A stretch of DNA of 64,000 nt. It comes from Actinomyces sp. 432 (GTDB lineage: Bacteria > Actinomycetota > Actinomycetes > Actinomycetales > Actinomycetaceae). Positions 17,973 through 27,623 of the stretch are shown here, piece by piece. The stretch lies in the NCBI RefSeq assembly GCF_009930875.1, contig NZ_CP025249.1, positions 2,852,001-2,916,000 of the forward strand. The letters run 5' to 3'. The notes beneath the pieces were generated by a model. It did no database searches and was not told the origin of the DNA. It was given only the letters and a program-made list of their open reading frames with translations. Made by a program: the position numbers and the translations under genes. Each line of letters opens with the position of its first letter. The stretch's first letter is position 1.

Positions 17973-18971
17973 TCAGCGCCTCCCCCGGCGGCTGCGGCTC
18001 GATGCCAGCCGCTGGCGGGCCAGCAGGGCAGCGATGGAGTCCACCATGGACGCGTCGGAGCGGATGGCGGTGTGCTCAATGCGGCGGGCGTCCAGCAGGG
18101 CGGTCACAGCGGCGCGCCGGGCGTCGGCGGCGGCACTGAGCTTGGCCGCCAGGGCGGCGTCCTCACGCAGGAACGCGGGGATCTCACCGTCCAGCTCAAC
18201 ATCTCGGGTGCGGCCACGGCCGGGAGCCAGCGGGGTGTCGTCGGCGATCTGGACCGCGATCAGCTCGTGCTGAGCGGACAGGCGGCGCAGCCGGTCCACC
18301 ACCGCCGGGTCGGTTTCGGCATCGGGGTGGAAGGTATCGGTGATGAGAACCACCAGGCTGCGCCGACGGTGCCAGGTTCCGACCCGCTCAAGCAGGGTGG
18401 ACAGGGCCGCGCCGGGGGCGTCGGGCGCGAGCGCATTGCCGTGGGTCAGGGACTCGAACTGGTGCTCTAGCAGGGACAGAATCATCTCGGCGTGCTCACC
18501 GCCTGAGCGCGCCGGGCGGGTGATCACGCGGGCGGCGTCGGCGGCGACCAGCGCCACCGTGTCACCCCGCAGGCGCGCCAGGTAGGCGAAGACCTCGGCG
18601 ACGGCAAGGGCAAGATCGCGCTTGTCCTCGCCACTGGGAGCCTGGGCGGCCATCGTGCGGCTGGTGTCGACGGCAAGCACTAGCGGCAGGTTCGACTCGC
18701 GCTGGTAGCGCTTGATCACCGGCTGGCCGGTGCGGGCGGAGGCCTTCCAGTCGATGTCGGTGACGTCATCCCCGGGCCGGTAGACGGACAGGTCATCGAA
18801 GTCCTGCCCGTGACCGACGAACACGGAGCGGTGGCGCCCGTCAAGCAGGCTGGTGGAGCGGCGCAGGGTGGGCAGTGACAGGCGGCCGCGCACGCGCGCC
18901 ACCCGAGGACCGGACCGGCGCCGGCCGGGTGCGGTCGGCTCCTGCGTGGAGGCGGGGTCGGGGCTGGTCAT
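17973..18971 (-). CDS. DUF58-domain protein
   Basis: The product is a soluble protein of 332 residues. The conserved DUF58 core is seen as GHGQDFDDLSVYRPGDDVTDIDWKASAR (residues about 52-80), followed by KRYQRESNLPLVLAVDTSRTM, a degenerate VWA-like site. DUF58 proteins are near-universal partners of MoxR ATPases. The gene lies directly downstream of moxR with a short gap. Start ATG 18971 gives a 25-residue low-complexity leader. Confidence 0.88.
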   Translation of the reverse strand: MTSPDPASTQEPTAPGRRRSGPRVARVRGRLSLPTLRRSTSLLDGRHRSVFVGHGQDFDDLSVYRPGDDVTDIDWKASARTGQPVIKRYQRESNLPLVLAVDTSRTMAAQAPSGEDKRDLALAVAEVFAYLARLRGDTVALVAADAARVITRPARSGGEHAEMILSLLEHQFESLTHGNALAPDAPGAALSTLLERVGTWHRRRSLVVLITDTFHPDAETDPAVVDRLRRLSAQHELIAVQIADDTPLAPGRGRTRDVELDGEIPAFLREDAALAAKLSAAADARRAAVTALLDARRIEHTAIRSDASMVDSIAALLARQRLASSRSRRGRR

Positions 18972-18985
18972 GGTCGCGGAGCCGG

Positions 18986-20285
18986 TCAGGGGGTCGGGAC
19001 AGCGGCGAAGATCGCATCGATGATGGACTCCGGCGCGATGTCGTCGGCCAGGGCGTCATAGGTCAGCACCAGGCGGTGGCGCAGAACCGCGTGGCGGAGT
19101 AGGCGGACGTCGTCGGGCGTGACGTAGGTGCGGCCGGCCTGCAGGGCAACGGCCTGGGCGATCTTCATCAGGGCGATGCCCCCGCGCGGGAGGCGCCCAC
19201 GCGCACGTGCCGCTCCAGCCCGGGCACGGGCCGGGGGCCGCCGCCGCGGGAGGTGTTGACCAGGGCCACGATGTAGTGCTTGATGACCGGGTCGACGTAC
19301 ACGCGCTCGACCGCGCCCTGCAGCCATTCAACCGCATCGGTGGAGATCGGCCGGGCGTGGATGGGCTCCTCGAAGGCACCGTTGGAGATGCGGTCCAGGA
19401 CGTCGGCCTCCTCCGCCGGCCGGGGGTAGGTGAGCACCTCCTTCATGAGGAAGCGGTCCATCTGCGCCTCCGGCAGGACGTAGGTGCCCTCCTCCTCGAT
19501 CGGGTTCTGGGTGGCCAGCACCATGAAGGGGTGGGGCAGGGGGTAGACGACGCCGCCGATGGAGGTCTGCCGCTCCTGCATGGCCTCCAGCATGGCCGAC
19601 TGGGTCTTGGCGCTGGAGCGGTTGATCTCATCGAGCAGCACGATGTTGGCGTGGACCGGGCCGAGCTGGGTGGTCATCTCACCGGTGGCGTAGTTGAGCA
19701 CCTGGGTGCCGACGATGTCGTTGGGCATCAGGTCGGGGGTGCACTGGATGCGGTGGAAGGTGCCGGACACCGCGGCGGCCAGCGTCTGGGCGGCGGTGGT
19801 CTTGGCCAGCCCGGGCACGGACTCCAGCAGGATGTGCCCGCCGGCGATCATGGTTGACACCAGGGCCAGGCGCAGCTGCTCCTGACCGACCACGCGCTGG
19901 GAGAAGATCTGGGTGACGCGGCCCAGCAGCTCCCCGGCGCGTTCAACGTCGGCGCGCGGGGAGGCGTTGGAGCGGGAGTTCCGCTCGGCCTCACGCTCAA
20001 GCTCGGCGGAGGACGGCAGGGACTGGGTACCGGGGTATCCACCCTCGGGCGCGGAGGCCGCGGTGGCTGCCGCGCCCGTTACGCCTCCGGCACGGCGAGA
20101 GCGGCGCCCCGATCCGGACGGGTTCGGCTGGCTGGGTGCCGCGGGCACAGACGGGGGTACGGACGGGGGGACCGCAGGGGGATCGTGCCACCGGCGGCCC
20201 CGCCGGCGGCACTGGCGCCAGACCACGCGGAGCCCGTACCTGAGCTACTGGTACCGGCTCCCGGCGGATCGGGCTGCATGGTCAT
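18986..20285 (-). pseudogene. MoxR-family AAA+ ATPase (two one-base frameshifts, probably sequence errors)
   Basis: This is the first gene of the MoxR/DUF58/VWA operon, encoding a chaperone-like ATPase. The Walker A variant ESVPGLAKTT, Walker B VLLDEINRSS, sensor ATQNPIEEEGTY and EAQMDRF are intact. Three frames are needed. MTMQPDPPGAGTSS starts at 20285 after AGGAG; the frame shifts in a C5 run near 20177-20181. It shifts again near 19185, after HVRVGAS, and the lid helices continue (MKIAQAVALQAGRTYVTPDDV). Each shift equals one missing base in or beside a G/C run. With both restored the protein is full length. Loss of the ATPase with all partner genes intact would be odd, so I favour error. 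Confidence 0.82.
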
Positions 20286-20656
20286 GGCACTCCTCTGGTT
20301 CTCCGCGCGTCGCCCGCCTCACGCCTGGCGCTGCGGCAAGCATATTGTCTCGGGGAGGCTACACGAGCCCCTGAAGGTTTCATCGCACTGTGGTGGGAAG
20401 TACTTCCCGCCACCGCCACCCGGCGCGCCTTCGGGGCAGCGCGTGGCCCGCACGCTCCCGCCAACCCGCCCCATCCGCAGATACCGGCCCCGGTGTCACT
20501 GGATGCACCACATTCACGTCGTTCACGCCGCCTCGGCCCACAAGCCGGGAAACCAGGCGCAGAATCACGCCGATCGCCCCGATCCCAAGGACGCACCACA
20601 CCCGAAAGTGGTGCATTCCATGACAGATCCACTCCCCCGCGCGGGCTCGCCCCCCG
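20286..20656. other. Intergenic region with a 14-bp palindrome
   Basis: These 371 bp hold no credible gene. GGGAAGTACTTCCC at 20395-20408 is a perfect palindrome, extended imperfectly by GTGG/CCAC. Inverted-repeat element 2 fills the part nearest the LmeA-like gene. The MoxR promoter must lie in the part next to 20285; I could not pick -35/-10 boxes with confidence. Confidence 0.6.
20493..20626. repeat. Inverted-repeat element 2 (same arms as element 1)
   Basis: The right arm at 20605-20626 is identical to that of element 1 at 21 of 22 positions. The left arm at about 20493-20514 is its imperfect inverse. The 90-bp interior is not similar to that of element 1, so only the arms are conserved. 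Confidence 0.75.
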
Positions 20657-21657
20657 CTACCAGCTGGCGAGGCTGACGTCAGAGCCGGACAGCGTCAGCC
20701 GCACTCCGTCACGCGCAACGTAGGCCTGGGACAGTGTCAGTCCCTCCGGCAGCACCTCGGGACCGATCTCAATCTCCGGTTTGTCCAGGCCGAAGTACTC
20801 CAGCGCGGTCCCCAGGGACAACGCGCTGATGCCGCCGGCGCCATCCGTATCATCCCCGCCTGCCGGGTCATCCACGTCGATATCCACGCCGAACACATTC
20901 AAGGAGACCACCGAGAACTTCAGCCCGCCCGCGTCGGTGACCACGGGCTCAAACGTCAGCGACGCGTCGACTCCGAGCACGGTTGCGAGGGCAGTAACCC
21001 GCCCGGGCTCAGTAGTCGAACCGTAAACGTCAGGGGTGATCGTCAGCTCGGGCACATCAGGCGCAGCCGCCGCCACGAGCCGCTCCAACTCGTCGAAGCC
21101 AATCGCCGCGGAGGCGTAGACCTCGCCGGCCCGGTAGGGGTCACGGGTACCGACCTCCGTGAGGTTCGCGGTCACATTCGTGAACTCCAGGCTGGCCACC
21201 GCAGCCAGGCCCGCCCCGCCGGGTCGTCCCCCGTCCCCCCGGCGCCGGTGGGCGCATCAGTCGGGTCGGCCGAGGCGTCATCCCCGCCGGATCCGGTTTC
21301 AATCACCAGGCTCTCCGACCTCAGGCTCAGTGTCTTCAGCTCGTGCCGGAGCAACTGCGGCAGCACGATGCCGTCCGTGGTGATGCTGGCATCGGCGGCA
21401 AGACCCGGCAGGGCCGCGCGCACGGTCTGCTCGACCTGTCCGCGCGCATAACGCTCCGCGCCGACCAGACCGCCGGCCGCCACGCACACCAGCACCAGCA
21501 GCGCTGCCAGCCCACGCCGCCGCCAGCGCTGCCGACCGTGCCGTCGGAGTTCAGACCGCGCGCCCTCCTGCCGCCCAGCCGCGGTGGCCGCGGCGCCCTG
21601 CGCGTCATCCGGCCCGGCTGTGGATGCCAGGTCGGGGGTCGCGGCGTTAGCGGTCAC
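20657..21657 (-). pseudogene. DUF2993/LmeA-like phospholipid-binding protein (one-base frameshift)
   Basis: The N-terminal part has a membrane anchor (GLAALLVLVCVAAGGLVGAE) followed by YARGQVEQTV. The C-terminal part, from VASLEFTNVTANLTEVGTRD, carries the rest of the DUF2993 fold, ending LTLSGSDVSLASW. The frames join if one G is restored in GGGGCGGG near 21213-21216. The family binds lipids outside the membrane; LmeA acts in mycobacterial lipomannan elongation. It is the last gene of the PP2C/FHA operon, and its start overlaps the stop of the gene above. Confidence 0.78.
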
Positions 21658-22493
21658 CCCGCCTCCCCCGCCTGGGCGGCGCCGCGGGACGGTGGGACCG
21701 GGGCGGTATCCACGCGGGATCCGCTGCCCGCCTGCGCCGCCTGATTCGCCTGGTACTCCTCATCCAACAGCGGCAGGTCCTCCGCCGTAACCATCAGTGT
21801 GGACACCGCATGCTCCACCAGGGCGGCCCGGCGGTTGGAGGCGACGCCGCCGGCGCGCCCACCGCGCAGGCCCCGCACTCCCACGCGGTCGAGTTTCTCG
21901 CAGACATTGTCGAGCTTGCGGTTGAACTTAGTCAGCGACCAGCCCAGCCGGGCGGCCGCCGAGGCCGAGGAGGGGATCTCGGCGGAGCCGGTACCGGCGC
22001 GCTTAAGCACCGGCTCCGCCAGGGCGAGTACCAGCAGCCGCTGCGACCGAGTCATGGGGGTGGCGCCGATGGTGGTCTGCCCCCGCGACTCGCGCGTTCC
22101 GTCAATGCCGGTGAAGCGCCCCGCCTCTGCGGTGATCAGGTCGATCTCGTAGGTGGTGGGCCCGGCGGAGAAGGTCAGGATGACGCGGGAGAACACCAGC
22201 GGCATGCTGGCGCCGGGGGCGAGCCGGGACTGCACCAGTCCGTCGCCGTCGGTGAGTGTGGCTGACAGGTGCGAGCCCTCGTTGGCGATCCACCACAGGC
22301 CCGAGTCGTGGCGCAGCACCAGGAAGCGGCGGTGCAGGTAGGGGTTGTCATCGATGTCGAGGTCTCCGCCGCGCCCGATGACGAAGGTCTCCTCCGTCCC
22401 CACGCGGTAAACCTCCCCGGAGAAGTCGACAACCAGCTCCTCCGGGCGGTCGGGGTCGACCTCCGGCAGGTCGGTCCAGGTAAGGTCACTCAT
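21654..22493 (-). CDS. FHA-domain protein with a C-terminal helix-turn-helix
   Basis: Residues 15-105 form an FHA-like phosphothreonine-binding domain (FVIGRGGDLDIDDNPYLHRR, then WWIANEGSH). Residues about 150-230 read as a winged helix: TRSQRLLVLALAEPVL, then PSSASAAARLGWSLTKFNRKLDNVCEKLDRVGV. This pairing suggests a phosphorylation-sensing regulator. ATG 22493 (MSDLTW) is chosen; the open frame beyond it is not homologous-looking. The gene overlaps the LmeA-like start and sits 213 bp after the second FHA gene. Confidence 0.75.
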   Translation of the reverse strand: MSDLTWTDLPEVDPDRPEELVVDFSGEVYRVGTEETFVIGRGGDLDIDDNPYLHRRFLVLRHDSGLWWIANEGSHLSATLTDGDGLVQSRLAPGASMPLVFSRVILTFSAGPTTYEIDLITAEAGRFTGIDGTRESRGQTTIGATPMTRSQRLLVLALAEPVLKRAGTGSAEIPSSASAAARLGWSLTKFNRKLDNVCEKLDRVGVRGLRGGRAGGVASNRRAALVEHAVSTLMVTAEDLPLLDEEYQANQAAQAGSGSRVDTAPVPPSRGAAQAGEAG

Positions 22494-22706
22494 TGGGTCC
22501 CCGCTTCCTCGCGTGATGGCTGAATGTACTCTGAATGCGCTGCTCACCGCGGCGTTGCGGCACCGCCACGGCCCCTGCCCCCGGCTGCGCCGCATGGTCC
22601 GCTGGACCGGCCGACCGGAGCGGCCGACCGGATTGACTAACAGCAGCGTAACGGATTCCCGTCCCGGCGCCCGGGCGGGCTGCGTGCCCCGCCGCAGCTC
22701 GCGCGC

Positions 22707-23813
22707 TCACAGCGGCGGCTCAACACGCAGGGTAACGCCGTCGCCGACGTCGAGCAGGTCCCCGACTTGCAACGGGGTAGGCAGGGCTGTGGCCAAGAGC
22801 ACCGGGGCCGCGCCCGGGCGCACTAGAACCGTTCCGTTGGCGGAGCCCAGGTCGCGGGCGAGCAGGCTCCACCCGGCCACGGTGATCTCCAGGTGCGAGC
22901 GCGATACGAAGTGATCGGCGCTGGGCACGGTTACCAGCTGGGTAGCGGCCTCCTGGCCCGGGCGGGGCCTGGGCGCGCGCCCGACGACGACGTCTCCCCG
23001 CACGGGCACGGTCTGCCCCGTGGAGAAGGTCAGCACCGCCAGCACGGGCCGCGGCACCTGCCGGACCTCACCGGTCAGCGGCGCCGCGCACGCCTGGCAG
23101 GCGACGGCGTCCAGGGGGTTGGGGTGCCCGGCGGCGCACATGGCCGCCGGAATCAGTGGCACCGGCGGCTCCGGCGCAGAGGCGCCCCCCGCATCCTGCA
23201 GCGCCAGGGTGCTTTGGGCGGCGTCCGGCTGCTCCGCTGCGGGGCCGACGGCGCCTGCGCCCTGGCCTGCAGCGCCGTCACCACCGTCCGCGGGCGCCTC
23301 CGCAGTCGCGCCGGCGGGCACGCCCGCGCCGGAGCCACCGGTCCGGCGGCGTCTACCGGAGCCGGGCTCGGGCACGGCCCCGGCGGGCGGGGGCGCTTCC
23401 TCTGGGGCCTCGTCGGCGGTATCCATCCACACGCCGGTTTGGGGCAGCGCGGGCGCATAATCCGGATCGATCCACACCCCGGTCTCAACCAGGCCGGTGC
23501 CGTCGGGGCGCTCCGCGGTCGGCTCGCCCCGGCCCGAGTCGTCCGGCTCGTCGGCGGTGGCGGCATAGGCAGCTCCGGGCTCCTCCACGGCCGGGCCGAC
23601 AGCAGGCGCCGTCCCGCCCAGGGCGGCGAGCACCTGCTCACGCACACCTGCGGGCACCGGCGCCCGCAGGACCGCCGTGCCGAACCGACCACTGACGATC
23701 TCGTCCGTCAGCCCGCCAGCCCCGACCGGCACGCCGGGACGCGCCGCATCCAGGGCACCGGTATCGGTGTCGCTCGGGGTGTCGCTCGGGGTGTCTTTCA
23801 CTGCGTCTGTCAC
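22707..23813 (-). CDS. FHA-domain protein with a zinc-ribbon-like segment
   Basis: The product has 368 residues. The first 220 are disordered and acidic, with repeated ETGVWIDPDYAPALPQTGVWMD pieces. A CxxxH...CxxC knuckle (CAAGHPNPLDAVACQAC) follows near residue 230. The C-terminal FHA domain has VVVGRAPR, SRSHLEI and GSANGT, the phosphopeptide-binding loops. The Ser/Thr-rich N-terminus is a plausible kinase substrate. The GTG start overlaps the PP2C stop (GTGA), implying coupled synthesis. Confidence 0.82.
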   Translation of the reverse strand: MTDAVKDTPSDTPSDTDTGALDAARPGVPVGAGGLTDEIVSGRFGTAVLRAPVPAGVREQVLAALGGTAPAVGPAVEEPGAAYAATADEPDDSGRGEPTAERPDGTGLVETGVWIDPDYAPALPQTGVWMDTADEAPEEAPPPAGAVPEPGSGRRRRTGGSGAGVPAGATAEAPADGGDGAAGQGAGAVGPAAEQPDAAQSTLALQDAGGASAPEPPVPLIPAAMCAAGHPNPLDAVACQACAAPLTGEVRQVPRPVLAVLTFSTGQTVPVRGDVVVGRAPRPRPGQEAATQLVTVPSADHFVSRSHLEITVAGWSLLARDLGSANGTVLVRPGAAPVLLATALPTPLQVGDLLDVGDGVTLRVEPPL

Positions 23814-24658
23814 GACGTCTCCCGCTCCGGCAGGTCCACCACGAGCGCAGTGACGTTGTCATGCCCGCCGGCCTCAAGCGCGGCGGCAACCGCCATCTCC
23901 GCGGTGCGCTGCGGCCCCAGCCCAGAACCAAGCACAGTGGCCAGCTCGCCGTCATCCAATTCATCGCTCAGGCCGTCCGAGCACACCAGGATGCGGTCGC
24001 CCAGACGCGCCGGCACCAGGCGGACCTCGGGGTAGGCGGCCTGGTCCAGTCCGGCGCCCAGCGCCCGGGTGACCACGTTGCGCCGCGAATCCCGGTGCGC
24101 CTGCGCGCGCGTGAGCTGGCCGGCATCCACCAGGTCCTGTACCTGAGAGTGGTCGTGGGACAGCTGGGACAGCAGGTCCTCGCGCAGCAGGTAGACGCGC
24201 GAGTCACCAATGTTGAACACGATCCACGTGCGGCCCTCCGGCAGGTCGGCGAGCACCGCTCCGGCGATGGTGGCACCGGGAGGGTTGGCGGCCTGGGAGG
24301 GAATCGCCGAGACCGCCTCGCCGGCCGCGACGACGGCGTCGACCACCTGCGACTGGTCAATCACCCGGCTGCCGGCCAATGGCACGAGCGCACTGAGCGC
24401 CGCCCGGGCGGCGGCGCGGCCGGAGGCGTGACCGCCCATTCCGTCCACCACGATGAAGGCGGGTGCGAGCGCCAGGTAGCCGTCCTCATTGACGCTGCGC
24501 AGGCGGCCGATGTCGGTCGCCGCGCCGGCCACCGTCGCCGCCTGCGGGGACGGCTCCGCCGGCGACTGCGGTGCCACGAGCGCGGGGGTCGTGGAAGCGC
24601 TGGGGCCGGTCCGGCCAGCGGGCTCGGATCCTGCGGCCGGTTCGGTGTCCTCACGCAT
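23810..24658 (-). CDS. PP2C-family serine/threonine protein phosphatase
   Basis: This metal-dependent phosphatase has all family motifs: GRLRSVNEDGYLA, VVDGMGGHASGR, IGDSRVYLL, CSDGLSDEL and HDNVTALVV. The metal-binding Asp residues are present. A Pro/Ala-rich leader of about 45 residues precedes the domain and no membrane helix is present. It heads an operon with two FHA proteins, and no kinase gene is in the window. It is expected to reverse Ser/Thr phosphorylation read by the FHA domains. Confidence 0.9.
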   Translation of the reverse strand: MREDTEPAAGSEPAGRTGPSASTTPALVAPQSPAEPSPQAATVAGAATDIGRLRSVNEDGYLALAPAFIVVDGMGGHASGRAAARAALSALVPLAGSRVIDQSQVVDAVVAAGEAVSAIPSQAANPPGATIAGAVLADLPEGRTWIVFNIGDSRVYLLREDLLSQLSHDHSQVQDLVDAGQLTRAQAHRDSRRNVVTRALGAGLDQAAYPEVRLVPARLGDRILVCSDGLSDELDDGELATVLGSGLGPQRTAEMAVAAALEAGGHDNVTALVVDLPERETS

Positions 24659-24821
24659 CGGCGTCTCCTAAAGGTGCGGGGCGGGACGGGCTTTCGTTGC
24701 TCCGACGATACCGGCCGGGCCACTACAGCGTGCTCTCAGGTAGGCTCTTAACTGCCGGTACCCGCCGGCGGTCCGCGAAAACCCGCCCGGACCGGGCCCA
24801 CGCAGTTACAAAGGATCCAGC

Positions 24822-26156
24822 ATGCCTCAGCCTCAGGACGATCTCGTCGCACGGGCGAGTGACCCCAATGCGGAACTCAAGACCCTGCACGAGCTCGCGA
24901 ACAACTACCCCGGCCTACGCCCCCACATTGCGGAGAATCCCCGCACCTACCCGGCGCTGCTGGAGTGGCTCGCCGCTTTGGGGGACCCCGCCGTCGACGC
25001 CGCCCTGGCGCGCCGCAACGCTGCGGCTGCAACTCAGGCGATCAGCGTGGAGCAGGCACAGGCGGCCGCCCGGGCGGCCGCGGCCGACTCGGCACCAGCC
25101 CAGGGCGGAGCCACCGGTCAGCTGCCCGCAGACGACTCCGCGGGCCTGACGCAGGCCCTGCCCACCGGCGGCCTGGGCGGCCAGGGGCAGGTCGTCGATC
25201 CGGTGGCGCCCACGCAGGCCATCTCCCAGGCCGAGGTGGCGCGCCCAGCCGCCCCCGAGCGGCGCCCGATCATGGAGGGCAGGCAGGCCGCAGCGGCCAG
25301 TCCGACCGCCCCCACCGCCGCCTACGGCTACCAGCAGCCGCAGCAGGCCCCCTACCCGCAGCCCCCGCAGCAGACGGCCTACCAGCAGCCGCAGCAGGCC
25401 CCCTACCCGCAGCCCCCGCAGCAGACGGCCTACCAGCAGCCGCAGCAGGCCCCCTACCAGCAGCCGACCGCCTACCAGCAGGCCGGCCCCCAGGCCACGG
25501 GCACCCAGGCGGCCGCCGGCAGCCAGGGGGTATTCGGCGTCGGCACCCCCGAGGTCGAGGCGCAGCCCCGCCGCAGCAACCTCTGGCTGTGGATCCTGGG
25601 CGGCATCGCCCTCGTGCTCGTGGTTGCCCTGATCGTGTGGTATCTGAGCTCTGACCACGGCGGCAGCAGCTCCGACCCCGCTACCGCACCGGCCCAGGCC
25701 GTGGCCACGCAGGCGCCCGCCACCGCGCCGGCGCAGGCCGACTCGACGCCGTCGCCGACCCCCAGCCCAACCTCCACCCAGAACCTGGTCGCCCCCGCGC
25801 CGGACGGCGCGCTAGAGATGAGCGCCTTCACCACGCCGTCGGGGAACATCAGTTGCGTGCTGGGCGAGGACGCGGTCTCCTGCACGGTCGATGAGCACGA
25901 CTTCGTACCCGCCGACGCCTCCTGCAACAACTCCAGTGACCAGGCCTTCACGGTGAGCGTGACCACCGAGGGTGAGGCGCAGGGCAGCTGCGGACTCGCC
26001 TTCTCCTCCGCCGGCGCCTCCCTGAACTATGGCGCGTCGGCGAAGAACGACTCCTTCGCCTGCACCTCCAATGAGTCCGGGATCGAGTGCTGGAGCCAGG
26101 TGTCCGGCAAGGGCTTCCGGCTCTCACGCTCCAACTCCGAGGCCGCCAACCGCTGA
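24822..26156 (+). CDS. Single-pass membrane protein with N-terminal variant leucine-rich repeat and extracellular Cys domain
   Basis: Residues 5-65 (VARASDPNAELKTLHELANN, HIAENPRTYPALLEWLAALG) match the actinobacterial variant leucine-rich repeat domain. A Gln/Pro/Tyr-rich linker contains 17-residue repeats. One membrane helix, WLWILGGIALVLVVALIVWYL, lies near residue 255. The extracellular part begins with a Thr/Pro/Ala stalk and ends in a domain with six Cys (SCVLGEDAVSCTVDEHD, CSNN/CGLAF-type and IECW), probably disulfide bonded. The function is unknown. The gene is divergent from the PP2C operon. Confidence 0.75.
   Translation: MPQPQDDLVARASDPNAELKTLHELANNYPGLRPHIAENPRTYPALLEWLAALGDPAVDAALARRNAAAATQAISVEQAQAAARAAAADSAPAQGGATGQLPADDSAGLTQALPTGGLGGQGQVVDPVAPTQAISQAEVARPAAPERRPIMEGRQAAAASPTAPTAAYGYQQPQQAPYPQPPQQTAYQQPQQAPYPQPPQQTAYQQPQQAPYQQPTAYQQAGPQATGTQAAAGSQGVFGVGTPEVEAQPRRSNLWLWILGGIALVLVVALIVWYLSSDHGGSSSDPATAPAQAVATQAPATAPAQADSTPSPTPSPTSTQNLVAPAPDGALEMSAFTTPSGNISCVLGEDAVSCTVDEHDFVPADASCNNSSDQAFTVSVTTEGEAQGSCGLAFSSAGASLNYGASAKNDSFACTSNESGIECWSQVSGKGFRLSRSNSEAANR
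25329..25457. repeat. 51-bp tandem repeat within the membrane protein gene
   Basis: Two identical 51-bp units (25329-25379, 25380-25430) and a 27-bp partial third (25431-25457) encode YQQPQQAPYPQPPQQTA repeats. The unit is 17 codons, so copy variation keeps the frame. Confidence 0.92.
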
Positions 26157-26219
26157 CCCCGGCGCGCCCGCACCGCCCATGCCCGCCCCGGTGGGCCCGT
26201 CCGTAACCAGCAGAACTGA

Positions 26220-27584
26220 ATGTCCAGCAGCTACGCCACCATCCTGCGCCGGCCCGGTGCTCTCGGCTTCTCGGCCGCGGGCCTGATAGCCCGCTTCCCC
26301 ATGTCCATGGTGGGCATCTCCACCATCCTGGCGATCCAGGAGCTTTACGGCAGCTACTCGACGGCGGGCACGGTCTCCGCCGTGAACGTGGTCGCCGTGG
26401 CCGTTGGCGCCCCCGTACTGGCCCGGCTCGTCGACGCCCGGGGGCAGTCCCGCGTCATGCTGCCGGCCACGCTCGGCTCAGCCGCAGCGCTCATCGGGCT
26501 GGCAGCGGCCACGCAGCTGCGCGCCCCGCTCGGGGTGCTGCTTGTGCTCTCGGCGCTGGCCGGGCTGCTGGCGGGCTCCTTCGGCTCCCTGGTGCGCTCG
26601 CGCTGGACTTACATCCTGGACACCCCGGAGCAGGTGCACACGGCCTTCTCCCTGGAGGCCGCCTTCGACGAGGTCGCCTTCATCATCGGTCCGGTGCTGG
26701 CCACGGTGCTGTGCACCTCCCCGCCGCTGCCGGCCACTAGTGGGTGGATCGCCGCCGTCGCGCTGCAAGTGGGCGGTGGCCTGTGGTTCTTCAGCCAGCG
26801 CGCCACGGAGCCGACGCCGCATCGGCGCGTGCCAGCCAGCACAGCTGCAGAAGCGAGCCAGCGGCCGGGACCGCGGCCGGGCGGACGCAAGCCCGCCACG
26901 GAGCCGGGCGAGCCTGCTGCACCGGTGCGGGATCAGCGCCGCGCCCAGACGCGGCCAGTGCTGCGGCACGGCGCCGTCGTGGCCGTGATCGCCGTGTTCC
27001 TGGCGTCCGGTGCCATGTTCGGCGCCAACGACGTCGCCGCTGTTGCCTTCGCCACGGAGCTGGGCATGAAGTCGGCCGCCGGGACGGTGCTGGCGGCTTG
27101 GGGCGTAGGGTCGTTCACGGCCGCGCTCGTCTACGGGTCGCGCCCCTGGCACCGGCCGTTGTGGCAGCAGTTCCTGCTGGGCACGACGGCGCTGGCCCTG
27201 GGGGCCTCGACCCTTGTGCTCGCCCCCAACCTGGTGGTGCTGGGGGTGCTCATGGCACTGACCGGCATGGCGATCGCCCCAACAGTCACCACCGGTAACT
27301 CGATTACCCAGGTGTCGGTGGCGCCGTCGCAGCTCACCGAGGGGCTGGCGTGGGTCGGCACCGCGATGAACATCGGCATTTCACTGGGCTCCATGTTCGG
27401 TGGCTACGCGGTGGATGCAGCCGGCAGCCATGGCGGCTACCTGCTGGTTGCCGCCATGGGCTGGCTCGCCGTCGGCATGTGCCTGTGCGGATTGCGCGTG
27501 CTGCGGCAAGCCCGCCCCCACCGCAGCCTGCACGACGGCGCGGAGCCAGTCGGCACGGATACGGTCGGCGTCGGCGGGGCGTAA
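26220..27584 (+). CDS. MFS transporter
   Basis: The 454-residue protein has about 12 hydrophobic segments in two groups separated by a charged cytoplasmic loop at residues 198-245 (HRRVPASTAAEASQRPGPRP onward). It resembles actinobacterial drug/proton antiporter-type MFS proteins, but the substrate cannot be inferred. The ATG lies 63 bp after the preceding stop, so co-transcription with the upstream gene is possible. Confidence 0.85.
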   Translation: MSSSYATILRRPGALGFSAAGLIARFPMSMVGISTILAIQELYGSYSTAGTVSAVNVVAVAVGAPVLARLVDARGQSRVMLPATLGSAAALIGLAAATQLRAPLGVLLVLSALAGLLAGSFGSLVRSRWTYILDTPEQVHTAFSLEAAFDEVAFIIGPVLATVLCTSPPLPATSGWIAAVALQVGGGLWFFSQRATEPTPHRRVPASTAAEASQRPGPRPGGRKPATEPGEPAAPVRDQRRAQTRPVLRHGAVVAVIAVFLASGAMFGANDVAAVAFATELGMKSAAGTVLAAWGVGSFTAALVYGSRPWHRPLWQQFLLGTTALALGASTLVLAPNLVVLGVLMALTGMAIAPTVTTGNSITQVSVAPSQLTEGLAWVGTAMNIGISLGSMFGGYAVDAAGSHGGYLLVAAMGWLAVGMCLCGLRVLRQARPHRSLHDGAEPVGTDTVGVGGA

Positions 27585-27611
27585 GCGGATTACCCGCGCC
27601 ACCCCCACCCA

Positions 27612-27617
27612 TAGACT
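27612..27617 (+). promoter_or_regulatory. -10 hexamer TAGACT, leaderless start of the GT87 gene
   Basis: TAGACT ends 6 nt before GTG 27624. No Shine-Dalgarno sequence is visible. Confidence 0.5.
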
Positions 27618-27623
27618 GCCGGC

